From: JAYRZB01 sp041916675
GTDB lineage: Bacteria > Pseudomonadota > Alphaproteobacteria > Rhizobiales > Devosiaceae
DNA: 64,000 nucleotides
Assembly (NCBI GenBank): GCA_041916675.1
Contig: JAYRZB010000002.1
Coordinates: 1-64,000, forward strand
Reading direction: 5' to 3'
In this document: positions 16,307 through 24,018 of the stretch, in pieces
How positions within the stretch are numbered: position 1 is the stretch's first letter
Layout of the letters: each line of letters begins with the position of its first letter
The notes under the pieces: generated by a model
What the model saw: the letters and a program-made list of their open reading frames with translations, nothing else
Database searches by the model: none
What the model was told of the DNA's origin: nothing
Position numbers and translations under genes: made by a program

Positions 16307-17005
16307 TTACTTCTTGGCTGCCGCTTCGGCGGCCCAGGCCTGTTCCCACTGTTTGACCAGCACCGCCCGGCGCTGCCCGAAGCGGTCTTCGGTCACCTCG
16401 GCCGAGCGGATGCGGTCGGTGCGGAAATGGCGGAAGGCTTCGCGCATCGTGCACCAGGCCGCAACGATCTGCTTTTGCTCATAAAAAGCCAGCTGCACCG
16501 GCCAGATCAACCGCTCGCTGGTCACCCCGGCCTCGTTGGCATAGGCGATTTTCACCGCCCTTTCGGCCCGCATGGCGTTGCGCATCAGCCCCAGGATCGG
16601 CAGCGGCTTGTCGCGGCCGTTCATCAGCACCGGCCACAGGCCGGTATCCTTGATCTTGTCGCGCAGGTCGGTCGGCGAGGCAGTGGCGATCTTGGCCAGC
16701 GCATTGCGCGCCGCCTTGCCCAGTTCGGCATCGGGCTGCGCCTCGACCCAGCGCCCACCCAGAACCAGTGCTTCAAGCTCATCGGTGGTGAACATCAGGG
16801 GCGGCATGAAAAACCCCGGCCGCAGCAGATAGCCCACCCCCGCTTCGCCATCGATGGGCGCGCCGAGCCCGACCAGCGTCTGGATATCGCGATAAAGCGT
16901 GCGCACTGAAACGCCCTGTTCGGCCGCCAGCGCCTCGGCCGTCACCGGGTGCCGGTGCCGCCGCAGCCCATCCATGATCGAAAACAGCCTCTGCGTCTTG
17001 TCCAT
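16307..17005 (-). CDS. HTH and WYL-domain transcriptional regulator (YafY type)
   Basis: A 232-residue regulator: an N-terminal helix-turn-helix (MDKTQRLFSIMDGLRRHRHP, then EQGVSVRTLYRDIQTLVGLG) followed by a WYL-type sensor domain (VKIAYANEAGVTSERLIWPVQLAFYEQKQIVAAWC). WYL domains are thought to bind nucleotides or nucleic acids. ATG 17005 comes nine bases after the galM stop, with GAGAGG overlapping that stop, so the two are probably cotranscribed. Whether it controls the sugar genes nearby cannot be told from sequence. Confidence 0.88.
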   Translation of the reverse strand: MDKTQRLFSIMDGLRRHRHPVTAEALAAEQGVSVRTLYRDIQTLVGLGAPIDGEAGVGYLLRPGFFMPPLMFTTDELEALVLGGRWVEAQPDAELGKAARNALAKIATASPTDLRDKIKDTGLWPVLMNGRDKPLPILGLMRNAMRAERAVKIAYANEAGVTSERLIWPVQLAFYEQKQIVAAWCTMREAFRHFRTDRIRSAEVTEDRFGQRRAVLVKQWEQAWAAEAAAKK

Positions 17006-17013
17006 GGCGCCTC

Positions 17014-18024
17014 TCAGGCGATCTCGAAGCTGCACCAGTGCCGATAAGGCTTGTCCGGGGTCACCATGATGTCAGGAAAGTGTCGGTGGTGGACGGCATT
17101 GGGGAACATCTGGTCCTCAAGGCAGAGCCCGGCATGTTTGCCATAGCGCCTGCCGCCAAGCCCGGGCACCGGCACATCGCACCACACCGAATTGTAAAAC
17201 TGCAGGCCGGGCCGGTCGCTCCATTGTTTGAGCGTTAGTTCGCCATCCGGGCCGGTCACCGTGGCAATCGGATCATCTGGGTTGCGCCCGGCATCGAGCA
17301 CAAAATTGCCGTCAAAATCGATCGGCCGGCCCTGGCTGTCGCGCTGGCTGCGCCCGGCCCGCAGGTCAAAATGCGTCCCCCGCACCGGCAGGATCTCGCC
17401 ATTGGCGATCAGGTTGTCATCGAGCGCGGTGCGCGCATCGGCGGCGATCGCCACCACATGGTCGAGCACGTCGGGCCCGGTGCCGAGGTTGAAATACTGG
17501 TGCTGCACCAGGCTGATCGGGGTCTTGCGGTCGGGCCGCCCGGTCAGTTCGAGGTGAAGTTCATTGCCGGTCAGGGTATAGACCGCCTCGAACGCGACAT
17601 TGCCCGGATAGCCCATGGCGCCATCGGGGCTGAAATGGGTGAACCGCACGGCGTTGCGGGCGCTGTCGACCTCGCCTGCCCACACCTGCCGCCCCAGCCC
17701 GCTCGGGCCGCCATGCAGTTGATGCACACCCATGTTCGGGGTGAGGTGGATGGTTTTCCCATCGAGCTCAAAACGGGCATTTTCCACCCGGTTGGCAATG
17801 CGCCCGGCCAGCGCGCCAAAATGCGGGCTGTGCGCGGGGTAGGGCTCAAAGCTCTCAAACCCCAGCACCACCGAGCGCATCCCGCCCTTCACAGGCACTC
17901 GCCAGTCACGCACCGCCACCCCATAGCCGATGATATCGATGCTGACCCCGGTCTCGCTGGCGAGGGTGAAATGATCGACGCGCTGGCCCTCATGGCTGCC
18001 GAAAGTCGAAACCGCAATGCCCAC
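17014..18024 (-). CDS. galM: Aldose 1-epimerase
   Basis: Interconverts alpha and beta anomers of aldoses such as xylose, glucose and galactose. Catalytic features are present: GALAGRIANRVENARF, the His in GVHQLHGGPSGLG, the second His in VQHQYFNLG and the C-terminal Glu in GLCLEDQMFPNAVHH. GTG 18024 is the best start, with GGGAG nine bases before it and a product opening MGIAVSTFGSHEG; upstream codons continue but look non-coding. It is 336 residues. It is divergent from the LacI-type regulator of the xylose genes, which suggests a role in feeding beta- or alpha-xylose to XylA. Confidence 0.93.
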   Translation of the reverse strand: MGIAVSTFGSHEGQRVDHFTLASETGVSIDIIGYGVAVRDWRVPVKGGMRSVVLGFESFEPYPAHSPHFGALAGRIANRVENARFELDGKTIHLTPNMGVHQLHGGPSGLGRQVWAGEVDSARNAVRFTHFSPDGAMGYPGNVAFEAVYTLTGNELHLELTGRPDRKTPISLVQHQYFNLGTGPDVLDHVVAIAADARTALDDNLIANGEILPVRGTHFDLRAGRSQRDSQGRPIDFDGNFVLDAGRNPDDPIATVTGPDGELTLKQWSDRPGLQFYNSVWCDVPVPGLGGRRYGKHAGLCLEDQMFPNAVHHRHFPDIMVTPDKPYRHWCSFEIA

Positions 18025-18149
18025 GCTCTGTCTCCCTGTGGCTGAGCCAGTGGTGATACAGCGCTTTGCCCGCGCCGCAAAGCACCGGTCCGGCGCGCAG
18101 TTGACGATGCTTGGCGCCCCGATCAATGTCGGGCCGAAGGGAATCACCC

Positions 18150-19181
18150 ATGAGCAGCGCTCCATCCGGCAAACGCGCCACCGTGCATGATCTGGCCCGA
18201 ACGGCCGGGGTGTCGCTGGCCACCATCGATCGCGTGCTCAACCGCCGTCCCGGTGTCCGCCAGGCCACCATCGACAAGGTCGAGGCGGCCATTGCCAGTC
18301 TCGGGTTCCAGCGCGACCTGTCGGCCTCGCTTCTGGCGCGCGGGCGCGATCTCAATATGGCCTTTCTCATTCCCGGCGGCGCCAACGAGTTCATGGATGA
18401 ACTTGCCGATGCGGTGCGCCAGCAGATGGCGCTGACCCGCCCCGAGCGCATCGCCATCAGCCTGTCGCGCCCGCGCCCGCTCGATCCGGCCGATCTTGCC
18501 GCCGCGCTCGACGCCCTTCATCCGGCATCCTGCGATTGCGCAGTGATCGTGGCCAGCCAGTCCCCGGTCCTGGTTGAGGCTGTCGATGCTGCCACAAGGC
18601 GCGGCATTGCTGTTCTGACGCTGGTCTCGGATCTGCCCGGTTCGGCCCGCCGCCATTTTGTCGGCATCGATAACCTCGCGGCCGGGCGCACCGCGGCCCA
18701 GCTCTTGGGGCGGTTCTGCGCCGAAGGCGCGATCGGCATTCTCGCCGGGGCCATGGAACTGGCCGATCATCGCGCCCGGCTCGATGGTTTTCGCGCCGTC
18801 ATGGCCGCCGAGTTCCCTCACCTGTCACTGGTCGGCCCGCTCGAAGGGTTCGACGATCCGGCCCGCACCGAAGCGCTGGCCGAAAGGCTTCTGGCCCAGA
18901 ACCAAAAGCTGACCGGCATCTACAATCTGGGCGCGGGAAACTCCGGCCTGCGCGCCGCGCTGCTGGCTCATGCCGGCCCGCGCCCGCGCGTCATCGTGCA
19001 CGAACTCACCCCCACCAGCCGCCGCGGCCTTGCCGAGCAAAGCTTTGATCTGGTGCTCGACCAGAACCCGGCCGGTGAAATCCGCGCCGCCATCGCGGCG
19101 GCCCGGGCCATGGTTCTGGGAACGCCCCCGGCCTCTGATTCCATCGGAATCGGGATTTTCCTCCGCGACAATCTCGGATAA
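18150..19181 (+). CDS. LacI-family transcriptional regulator of the xylose locus
   Basis: A 343-residue regulator with an N-terminal LacI helix-turn-helix (ATVHDLARTAGVSLATIDRV, then LNRRPGVRQATIDKVEAAI) and a periplasmic-binding-like ligand domain (FVGIDNLAAGRTAAQLLG). ATG 18150 gives the standard N-terminus. It is placed between galM (divergent) and xylB-xylA-xynB (same strand), so it is the obvious candidate to control them in response to xylose or a related sugar. I could not identify a convincing palindromic operator by eye. Confidence 0.92.
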   Translation: MSSAPSGKRATVHDLARTAGVSLATIDRVLNRRPGVRQATIDKVEAAIASLGFQRDLSASLLARGRDLNMAFLIPGGANEFMDELADAVRQQMALTRPERIAISLSRPRPLDPADLAAALDALHPASCDCAVIVASQSPVLVEAVDAATRRGIAVLTLVSDLPGSARRHFVGIDNLAAGRTAAQLLGRFCAEGAIGILAGAMELADHRARLDGFRAVMAAEFPHLSLVGPLEGFDDPARTEALAERLLAQNQKLTGIYNLGAGNSGLRAALLAHAGPRPRVIVHELTPTSRRGLAEQSFDLVLDQNPAGEIRAAIAAARAMVLGTPPASDSIGIGIFLRDNLG

Positions 19182-19236
19182 GGTCACTCCAATCACCGCA
19201 TGAACGGACCCCGCGCCAAGCGGGTGGGAGGACATC

Positions 19237-19293
19237 ATGACGTTTTGCCAGCCTCGGTTTGAGGTACGTACATCATTTCAGGTTGCGCGATGA
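19237..19293 (+). CDS. 18-codon upstream ORF translationally coupled to xylB
   Basis: A short frame starts at ATG 19237, which has the strongest Shine-Dalgarno of the locus (GGGAGG, five bases away), and stops at TGA overlapping the xylB ATG (ATGA, 19290-19293). The product is MTFCQPRFEVRTSFQVAR. A small hairpin (CCCGC/GCGGG, 19210-19224) lies just before the ribosome site. xylB itself has only a weak site, so its translation may depend on this ORF. It may be a regulatory leader peptide, or the scar of a deleted gene whose ribosome site was kept. Confidence 0.5.
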   Translation: MTFCQPRFEVRTSFQVAR

Positions 19294-20756
19294 GTGCCAC
19301 CTTCATCGGCATTGATATCGGCACCTCCGGGGTCAAGGCGGTGCTGATCGATGAGGCCGGGGCGCTTTTGGGCGAAGCCACGGCCGGGCTCGAGGTTTCG
19401 CGCCCGCAGCCGGGCTGGTCCGAACAGGACCCGGCCCATTGGTGGGCCGCAACCCTGGCGGCCGTTGATGGTCTCGCCCATGCCTATCCCGGCCAGATTG
19501 CTCAAGCCCGCGGTCTTGGCCTCTCCGGTCAGATGCATGGGGCGACCCTGCTCGATGCCGATCATAAGGTCTTGCGCCCGGCCATCCTCTGGAACGATGG
19601 CCGCTCCAGCGCCGAATGCGCCGAGCTCGAGGCCGCCTGCCCCGGCCTGCGCGAGATTGCCGGCAACATTGCCATGCCCGGCTTTACCGCTCCCAAGATT
19701 GCCTGGGTCCGCAAGCACGAACCGGCCATCTTTGCCCGCATCGCCAAGGTTTTGCTGCCCAAGGACTATATCCGCTTCCGGCTCTCGGACGAGTTTGTTG
19801 GCGACATGTCAGATGCTGCCGGCACGCTCTGGCTCGACGTCCGGACCCGCGACTGGTCCGACACCCTTTTGGCGCTGACCGGGCTTAATCGCGGCCACAT
19901 GCCGACCCTGGTCGAGGGCAGCGCCGTCTCGGCCTACCTGACCAAGGACCTGCGGGCGCGCTGGGGCATAGCCGAAAGCGTCGCCATTGCCGGAGGCGGG
20001 GGCGACAATGCCGCCTCGGCCTGCGGCATCGGCGCCATCCGCCCCGGCGAGGGCTTTGTCTCGCTCGGCACCTCGGGCGTGCTCTTTGTTTCCAACGATC
20101 GTTTCCGCCCCAACACCAACGGCGCCGTCCACGCCTTCTGCCATGCCATTCCCAATACCTGGCATCAGATGGGGGTGATCCTTTCGGCAACCGATAGCCT
20201 TAATTGGCTCTCTGGCCTCACCGGGCAGGATGCCGCCCGCCTCGCCGGGGCTGCCGAAGCCGGGTTTACCGGCCCGGGGCCCGAAATCTTCTTGCCCTAT
20301 CTCTCGGGCGAACGCACCCCGCACAACAACGCGACGGCGCGCGGTTCGTTTACCGGGCTCAGTCATCTCTCCGATCCGGCCCGCCTGGCCCAGGCGGTCA
20401 TGGAGGGGGTCAGCTTTGCCATGCGCGATTGTCAACGGGTGCTTGCCGATGCCGGCACCTCGATTGGCTATCTCATGGCGGTCGGTGGCGGCTCGCGTTC
20501 GGCGCTCTGGCTCAAGCTTTTGGCCACCAATCTCGATATGGAGATCGCCATTCCCCACGATGGCGATTTCGGTGGGGCGTTCGGGGCCGCCCGCCTCGGG
20601 CTTTGCGCCGCGCTCGGCGCCGACCCGGCCGATATCTGCACCCGCCCCGCCATCCGCTCCATCGTCAGTCCCGATCGGGGCCTGACCCAGGCCTATGCCG
20701 ATCAATATGCGCGCTATCGCGCCCTTTACCCCGCCATCGAGGAGGCTCGTTCATGA
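19290..20756 (+). CDS. xylB: Xylulokinase
   Basis: Phosphorylates D-xylulose to xylulose 5-phosphate, which enters the pentose phosphate pathway. The 488-residue FGGY-family kinase starts with the ATP-site motif FIGIDIGTSGVKAVLIDEAG, has LGLSGQMHGATLLDAD (the xylulose contact region), AGGGGDNAASACGIG, and the C-terminal VGGGSRSALWLKLLA. Its stop overlaps the xylA ATG. It begins inside the stop codon of an 18-codon upstream frame. Confidence 0.97.
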   Translation: MSATFIGIDIGTSGVKAVLIDEAGALLGEATAGLEVSRPQPGWSEQDPAHWWAATLAAVDGLAHAYPGQIAQARGLGLSGQMHGATLLDADHKVLRPAILWNDGRSSAECAELEAACPGLREIAGNIAMPGFTAPKIAWVRKHEPAIFARIAKVLLPKDYIRFRLSDEFVGDMSDAAGTLWLDVRTRDWSDTLLALTGLNRGHMPTLVEGSAVSAYLTKDLRARWGIAESVAIAGGGGDNAASACGIGAIRPGEGFVSLGTSGVLFVSNDRFRPNTNGAVHAFCHAIPNTWHQMGVILSATDSLNWLSGLTGQDAARLAGAAEAGFTGPGPEIFLPYLSGERTPHNNATARGSFTGLSHLSDPARLAQAVMEGVSFAMRDCQRVLADAGTSIGYLMAVGGGSRSALWLKLLATNLDMEIAIPHDGDFGGAFGAARLGLCAALGADPADICTRPAIRSIVSPDRGLTQAYADQYARYRALYPAIEEARS

Positions 20757-22063
20757 CCGATTTTTTCAAAGGCATCTCGCCCGTCCGTTTCGAAGGGCCG
20801 CAGTCGAGCAATCCGCTGGCCTTCCACCACTACAACAAGGACGAAATGGTGCTCGGCAAGCGGATGGAAGACCATATCCGCCCCGCCATTGCCTATTGGC
20901 ATACCTTTGCCTGGGAAGGCGGCGACCCGTTCGGCGGCCGCACCTTCGATCGCCCCTGGTACGCCGGTAGCCCGATGGAGGGTGCAAAGCTCAAGGCCGA
21001 CGTCGCCTTTGAACTCTTTGACCTGCTCGATGCGCCGTTCTTCTGCTTTCACGATGCCGACGTGGCGCCCGAAGGCGATAGCCTTAAGGAAAGCAACAAG
21101 AACCTGCGCACCATCACCGATATCTTTGCCAAGAAGATGCAGTCCTCGCGCACCAAGTTGCTCTGGGGCACGGCAAACCTCTTCTCCAACCGCCGCTACA
21201 TGGCTGGTGCCGCCACCAATCCCGACCCTTATGTTTTTGCCTATGCGGCCGGTCAGGTGAAGGAAATGCTCGAAATCACCCACGAGCTTGGCGGGGCCAA
21301 CTATGTGCTCTGGGGCGGGCGCGAGGGCTATGAAACGCTCCTGAACACCCGCATCAGGCAGGAGCAGGACCAGGCGGCCCGCTTCCTCGGCCTTGTCATC
21401 GAACATGCCAAAAAAATCGGCTTTAAGGGCCAGATCCTGATCGAGCCCAAGCCGCAGGAGCCTACCAAGCACCAGTACGATTATGACGTGGCCACGGTCT
21501 ATGGCTTCCTCAAGACCTATGGCTTTGAAAAGGACGTCAAGGTCAATATCGAGGTTGGCCATGCCTTCCTGGCTGGCCACAGTTTCGAGCATGAACTGGC
21601 GGTGGCCGGCGGGCTGGGTATTCTCGGCTCGGTCGATGCCAACCGCAACGACCTGCAATCGGGCTGGGATACCGACCAGTTCCCCAACAATCCCGGCGAG
21701 ATGGCGCTGGCTTTCTATCAGATCCTCAAGGCCGGTGGCCTCGGGCAGGGCGGGTTCAACTTCGATGCCAAGGTGCGCCGCCAGTCGATCGATCCGGTCG
21801 ACCTGCTGCATGGGCATGTGGGGGGGCTCGATGTGCTGGCCCGGGGCCTGAAGGGCGCTGCCGCCATGATCACCGATGGCACCTTCGACAGGGCGCAGGA
21901 GCAACGCTATGCCGGCTGGGCCGAAAAGGGTGCCGCCGCCATGCTCAGGGGCGAGCGCACGCTCGAACAGATCGCCCAGTGGGTGGAAGCCGAAAACATC
22001 AACCCGCAGCCCCGTTCGGGCCAGCAGGAATATCTCGAAAACCTCGTCAACCGCTTCGTCTGA
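20753..22063 (+). CDS. xylA: Xylose isomerase
   Basis: Isomerises D-xylose to D-xylulose with two divalent metals. The 436 residues fit the longer class II enzymes. Active-site segments are intact: CFHDADVAPEGDSL (catalytic His), IEPKPQEPTKHQYDYD (metal Glu and Lys), GHSFEHELA and the metal-binding DANRNDLQSGWDTDQFP. GGAGG lies 12 to 8 bases before ATG 20753, which overlaps the xylB stop. The upstream continuation of the frame is only a shadow of xylB. Confidence 0.98.
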   Translation: MTDFFKGISPVRFEGPQSSNPLAFHHYNKDEMVLGKRMEDHIRPAIAYWHTFAWEGGDPFGGRTFDRPWYAGSPMEGAKLKADVAFELFDLLDAPFFCFHDADVAPEGDSLKESNKNLRTITDIFAKKMQSSRTKLLWGTANLFSNRRYMAGAATNPDPYVFAYAAGQVKEMLEITHELGGANYVLWGGREGYETLLNTRIRQEQDQAARFLGLVIEHAKKIGFKGQILIEPKPQEPTKHQYDYDVATVYGFLKTYGFEKDVKVNIEVGHAFLAGHSFEHELAVAGGLGILGSVDANRNDLQSGWDTDQFPNNPGEMALAFYQILKAGGLGQGGFNFDAKVRRQSIDPVDLLHGHVGGLDVLARGLKGAAAMITDGTFDRAQEQRYAGWAEKGAAAMLRGERTLEQIAQWVEAENINPQPRSGQQEYLENLVNRFV

Positions 22064-22118
22064 CCGCCATCCGCCCGGCCTCTCCACCCGGAGGGGCCGG
22101 GCCAACCGAGCACCCGCC

Positions 22119-23747
22119 ATGCCCCTGATCCGCAATCCCATCCTTCCCGGCTTTAATCCCGATCCTTCGATCCTGCGGGTCGGCGATGACTATTACATCG
22201 CCACCTCGACCTTCGAATGGTATCCGGGCGTGCAGATCCACCATTCGCGGGATCTCGCCAACTGGGAGCTGGTCACCCGGCCGCTGACCAGGGCCAGCCA
22301 GCTCGATATGCGTGGCGATCCTGATTCCTGCGGCATCTGGGCCCCCTGCCTCAGCCGCGATGGCGAACAGTTCTGGCTGATCTATACCGACGTCAAGCGC
22401 AAGGATGGCTCATTCAAGGACGCGCACAATTACCTCGTCACCGCGCCCAGCATCGAAGGCCCTTGGTCGGACCCGGTCTACATGAATTCCTCGGGCTTTG
22501 ACCCGTCGCTGTTTCATGATGACGACGGCAAAAAGTGGTTCGTCAACATGCTCTGGGACCATCGCACGCGCCCGCTGCTGTTCGCCGGCATTGCGCTGCA
22601 GGAATACGACCCGGCACAGAAAAAGCTCGTCGGCCCGATCACCAATATCTTTCAGGGGACCGATCTCAAATTGGTCGAGGCGCCGCATCTTTATAAGCGC
22701 TCCGGCAAGGATGGCCGCCCCTGGTACTACCTTTTGACCGCCGAAGGCGGCACCGGCTACGAGCACGCCTGCACCCTGGCCCGTTCGCGCCAGATTGACG
22801 GGCCCTACGAGACCCACCCCGACAAATATATCCTGACCGCCAAGGATGCCCCGCTCAATCCGGTGCAGCGCGCCGGCCATGGCGATATTGTCGAAACCCC
22901 CGATGGCCGCACCTATCTGGTGCATTTGATGGGTCGCCCCACCACCCAGAAGCGCCGCTGCGTCCTCGGGCGCGAAACCGGCATCCAGGAAGCGTTCTGG
23001 GGCGATGATGACTGGCTCTGGGTCAAGCACGGGCCTGTGCCCGCGCTCGAAACCGATATTCCGGGCACCCGCGACGACACCGCCTATTGGGCCGAACAGC
23101 GCTATCGCTTCGATGCCCTGCACAAGGATTTCCAGTGGCTGCGCACGCCTGAAACCGAGCGCATCTTCCGCGTCGGTGGCAACCGCCTGACCCTGATCGG
23201 GCGCGAGGCCATCGGCTCGTGGTTCGAGCAGGCGTTGGTCGCCCGCCGCCAGACGCATTTTTCCTTTGACGCCGAAGTCACCCTCGACTTCTCACCGCTG
23301 AACGAGCGAGAGTTTGCCGGCCTCACCGGTTACTATGGGCGGTATAACTTCCACTATCTCACCGTCACCGCCCATTCCGATGGCCAGCGCGAACTGCTGA
23401 TCATGAGTTCGATGGCCAGCCACCCCGATGGCAGGCTCACCTTCCCCGCTGCGCCGGTGCCGCTGCCACAGACCGGCCCGGTGCGGCTCAGGATGGAAAT
23501 TCGGGGTCCCCGGCTGCAGTTCTTCTATGCTTTGGGCGATGCCGGAGCCGCAGGCAACTGGCAGACGGTCGGCAACGTGCTCGATGCGTCCCTGCTCTCG
23601 GATGAATGCGGTGGCCATGCCGAGCATGGCAGCTTCACCGGCGCCTTTGTCGGCATGGCCGCCAGCGATCTGAATGGTACGGCGCGCGAAGCGGTGTTTT
23701 CCGATTTCGTCTATCGCCCGGTCCGGGACGCCAGCGACCGCTACTAA
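22119..23747 (+). CDS. xynB: GH43 family beta-xylosidase
   Basis: Releases xylose from xylo-oligosaccharides. Of 542 residues, the N-terminal five-bladed propeller carries the three GH43 acids: general base Asp in NPILPGFNPDPSILRV, the pKa-tuning Asp in GFDPSLFHDDDG and the general acid Glu in KLVEAPHLYKR. A beta-sandwich follows (HFSFDAEVTLDFSPLNERE onward), as in GH43 xylosidases of this size. There is no signal peptide, so it acts in the cytoplasm on imported oligomers, which implies a transporter outside the window. It lies 55 bases after xylA in the same direction. Confidence 0.95.
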   Translation: MPLIRNPILPGFNPDPSILRVGDDYYIATSTFEWYPGVQIHHSRDLANWELVTRPLTRASQLDMRGDPDSCGIWAPCLSRDGEQFWLIYTDVKRKDGSFKDAHNYLVTAPSIEGPWSDPVYMNSSGFDPSLFHDDDGKKWFVNMLWDHRTRPLLFAGIALQEYDPAQKKLVGPITNIFQGTDLKLVEAPHLYKRSGKDGRPWYYLLTAEGGTGYEHACTLARSRQIDGPYETHPDKYILTAKDAPLNPVQRAGHGDIVETPDGRTYLVHLMGRPTTQKRRCVLGRETGIQEAFWGDDDWLWVKHGPVPALETDIPGTRDDTAYWAEQRYRFDALHKDFQWLRTPETERIFRVGGNRLTLIGREAIGSWFEQALVARRQTHFSFDAEVTLDFSPLNEREFAGLTGYYGRYNFHYLTVTAHSDGQRELLIMSSMASHPDGRLTFPAAPVPLPQTGPVRLRMEIRGPRLQFFYALGDAGAAGNWQTVGNVLDASLLSDECGGHAEHGSFTGAFVGMAASDLNGTAREAVFSDFVYRPVRDASDRY

Positions 23748-23786
23748 GGACCTCGAACGGGGGACTGATTGTTTGGAGCGCAAACA

Positions 23787-23884
23787 CCCCCCCCTGACCC
23801 CTCCCCGCAAGGGGGAGGGAGACACTCATGGCGTGCCCCAAGTCCTCCCTCCCCCTTGCGGGGAGGGATGGGGTGGGGGTGGGG
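23787..23884. repeat. REP-like repeat, inverted pair (copies B and C)
   Basis: Two GC-rich elements in opposite orientation: one at 23787-23820 with stem CCCTCCCC, loop GCAA, then GGGGGAGGG; the other at 23845-23884 with TCCCTCCCC and GGGGAGGGA arms. The second shares about 32 bases with the block at 94-133. The pair lies in the 271-base gap between xynB and mutS; the remaining gap sequence shows no further feature. It may stabilise or end the xyl transcript. Confidence 0.75.
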
Positions 23885-24018
23885 GGAGCCACCGGCAGTC
23901 CAATGTGAATATTCCCCTCGAATGCGGCGCAGCGGTGGCGGGGAAAGCCGTCGCGCCCCTGTTGCCCCCATCGGGCAAATCCCATAATCTGCCGGTCTTC
24001 CTGCAGTTTTGCGAGCCC

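Noticed and set aside
20726..22141. Open frame of 471 codons opposite xylA
   Set aside because: Shadow of xylA, which has all catalytic motifs.
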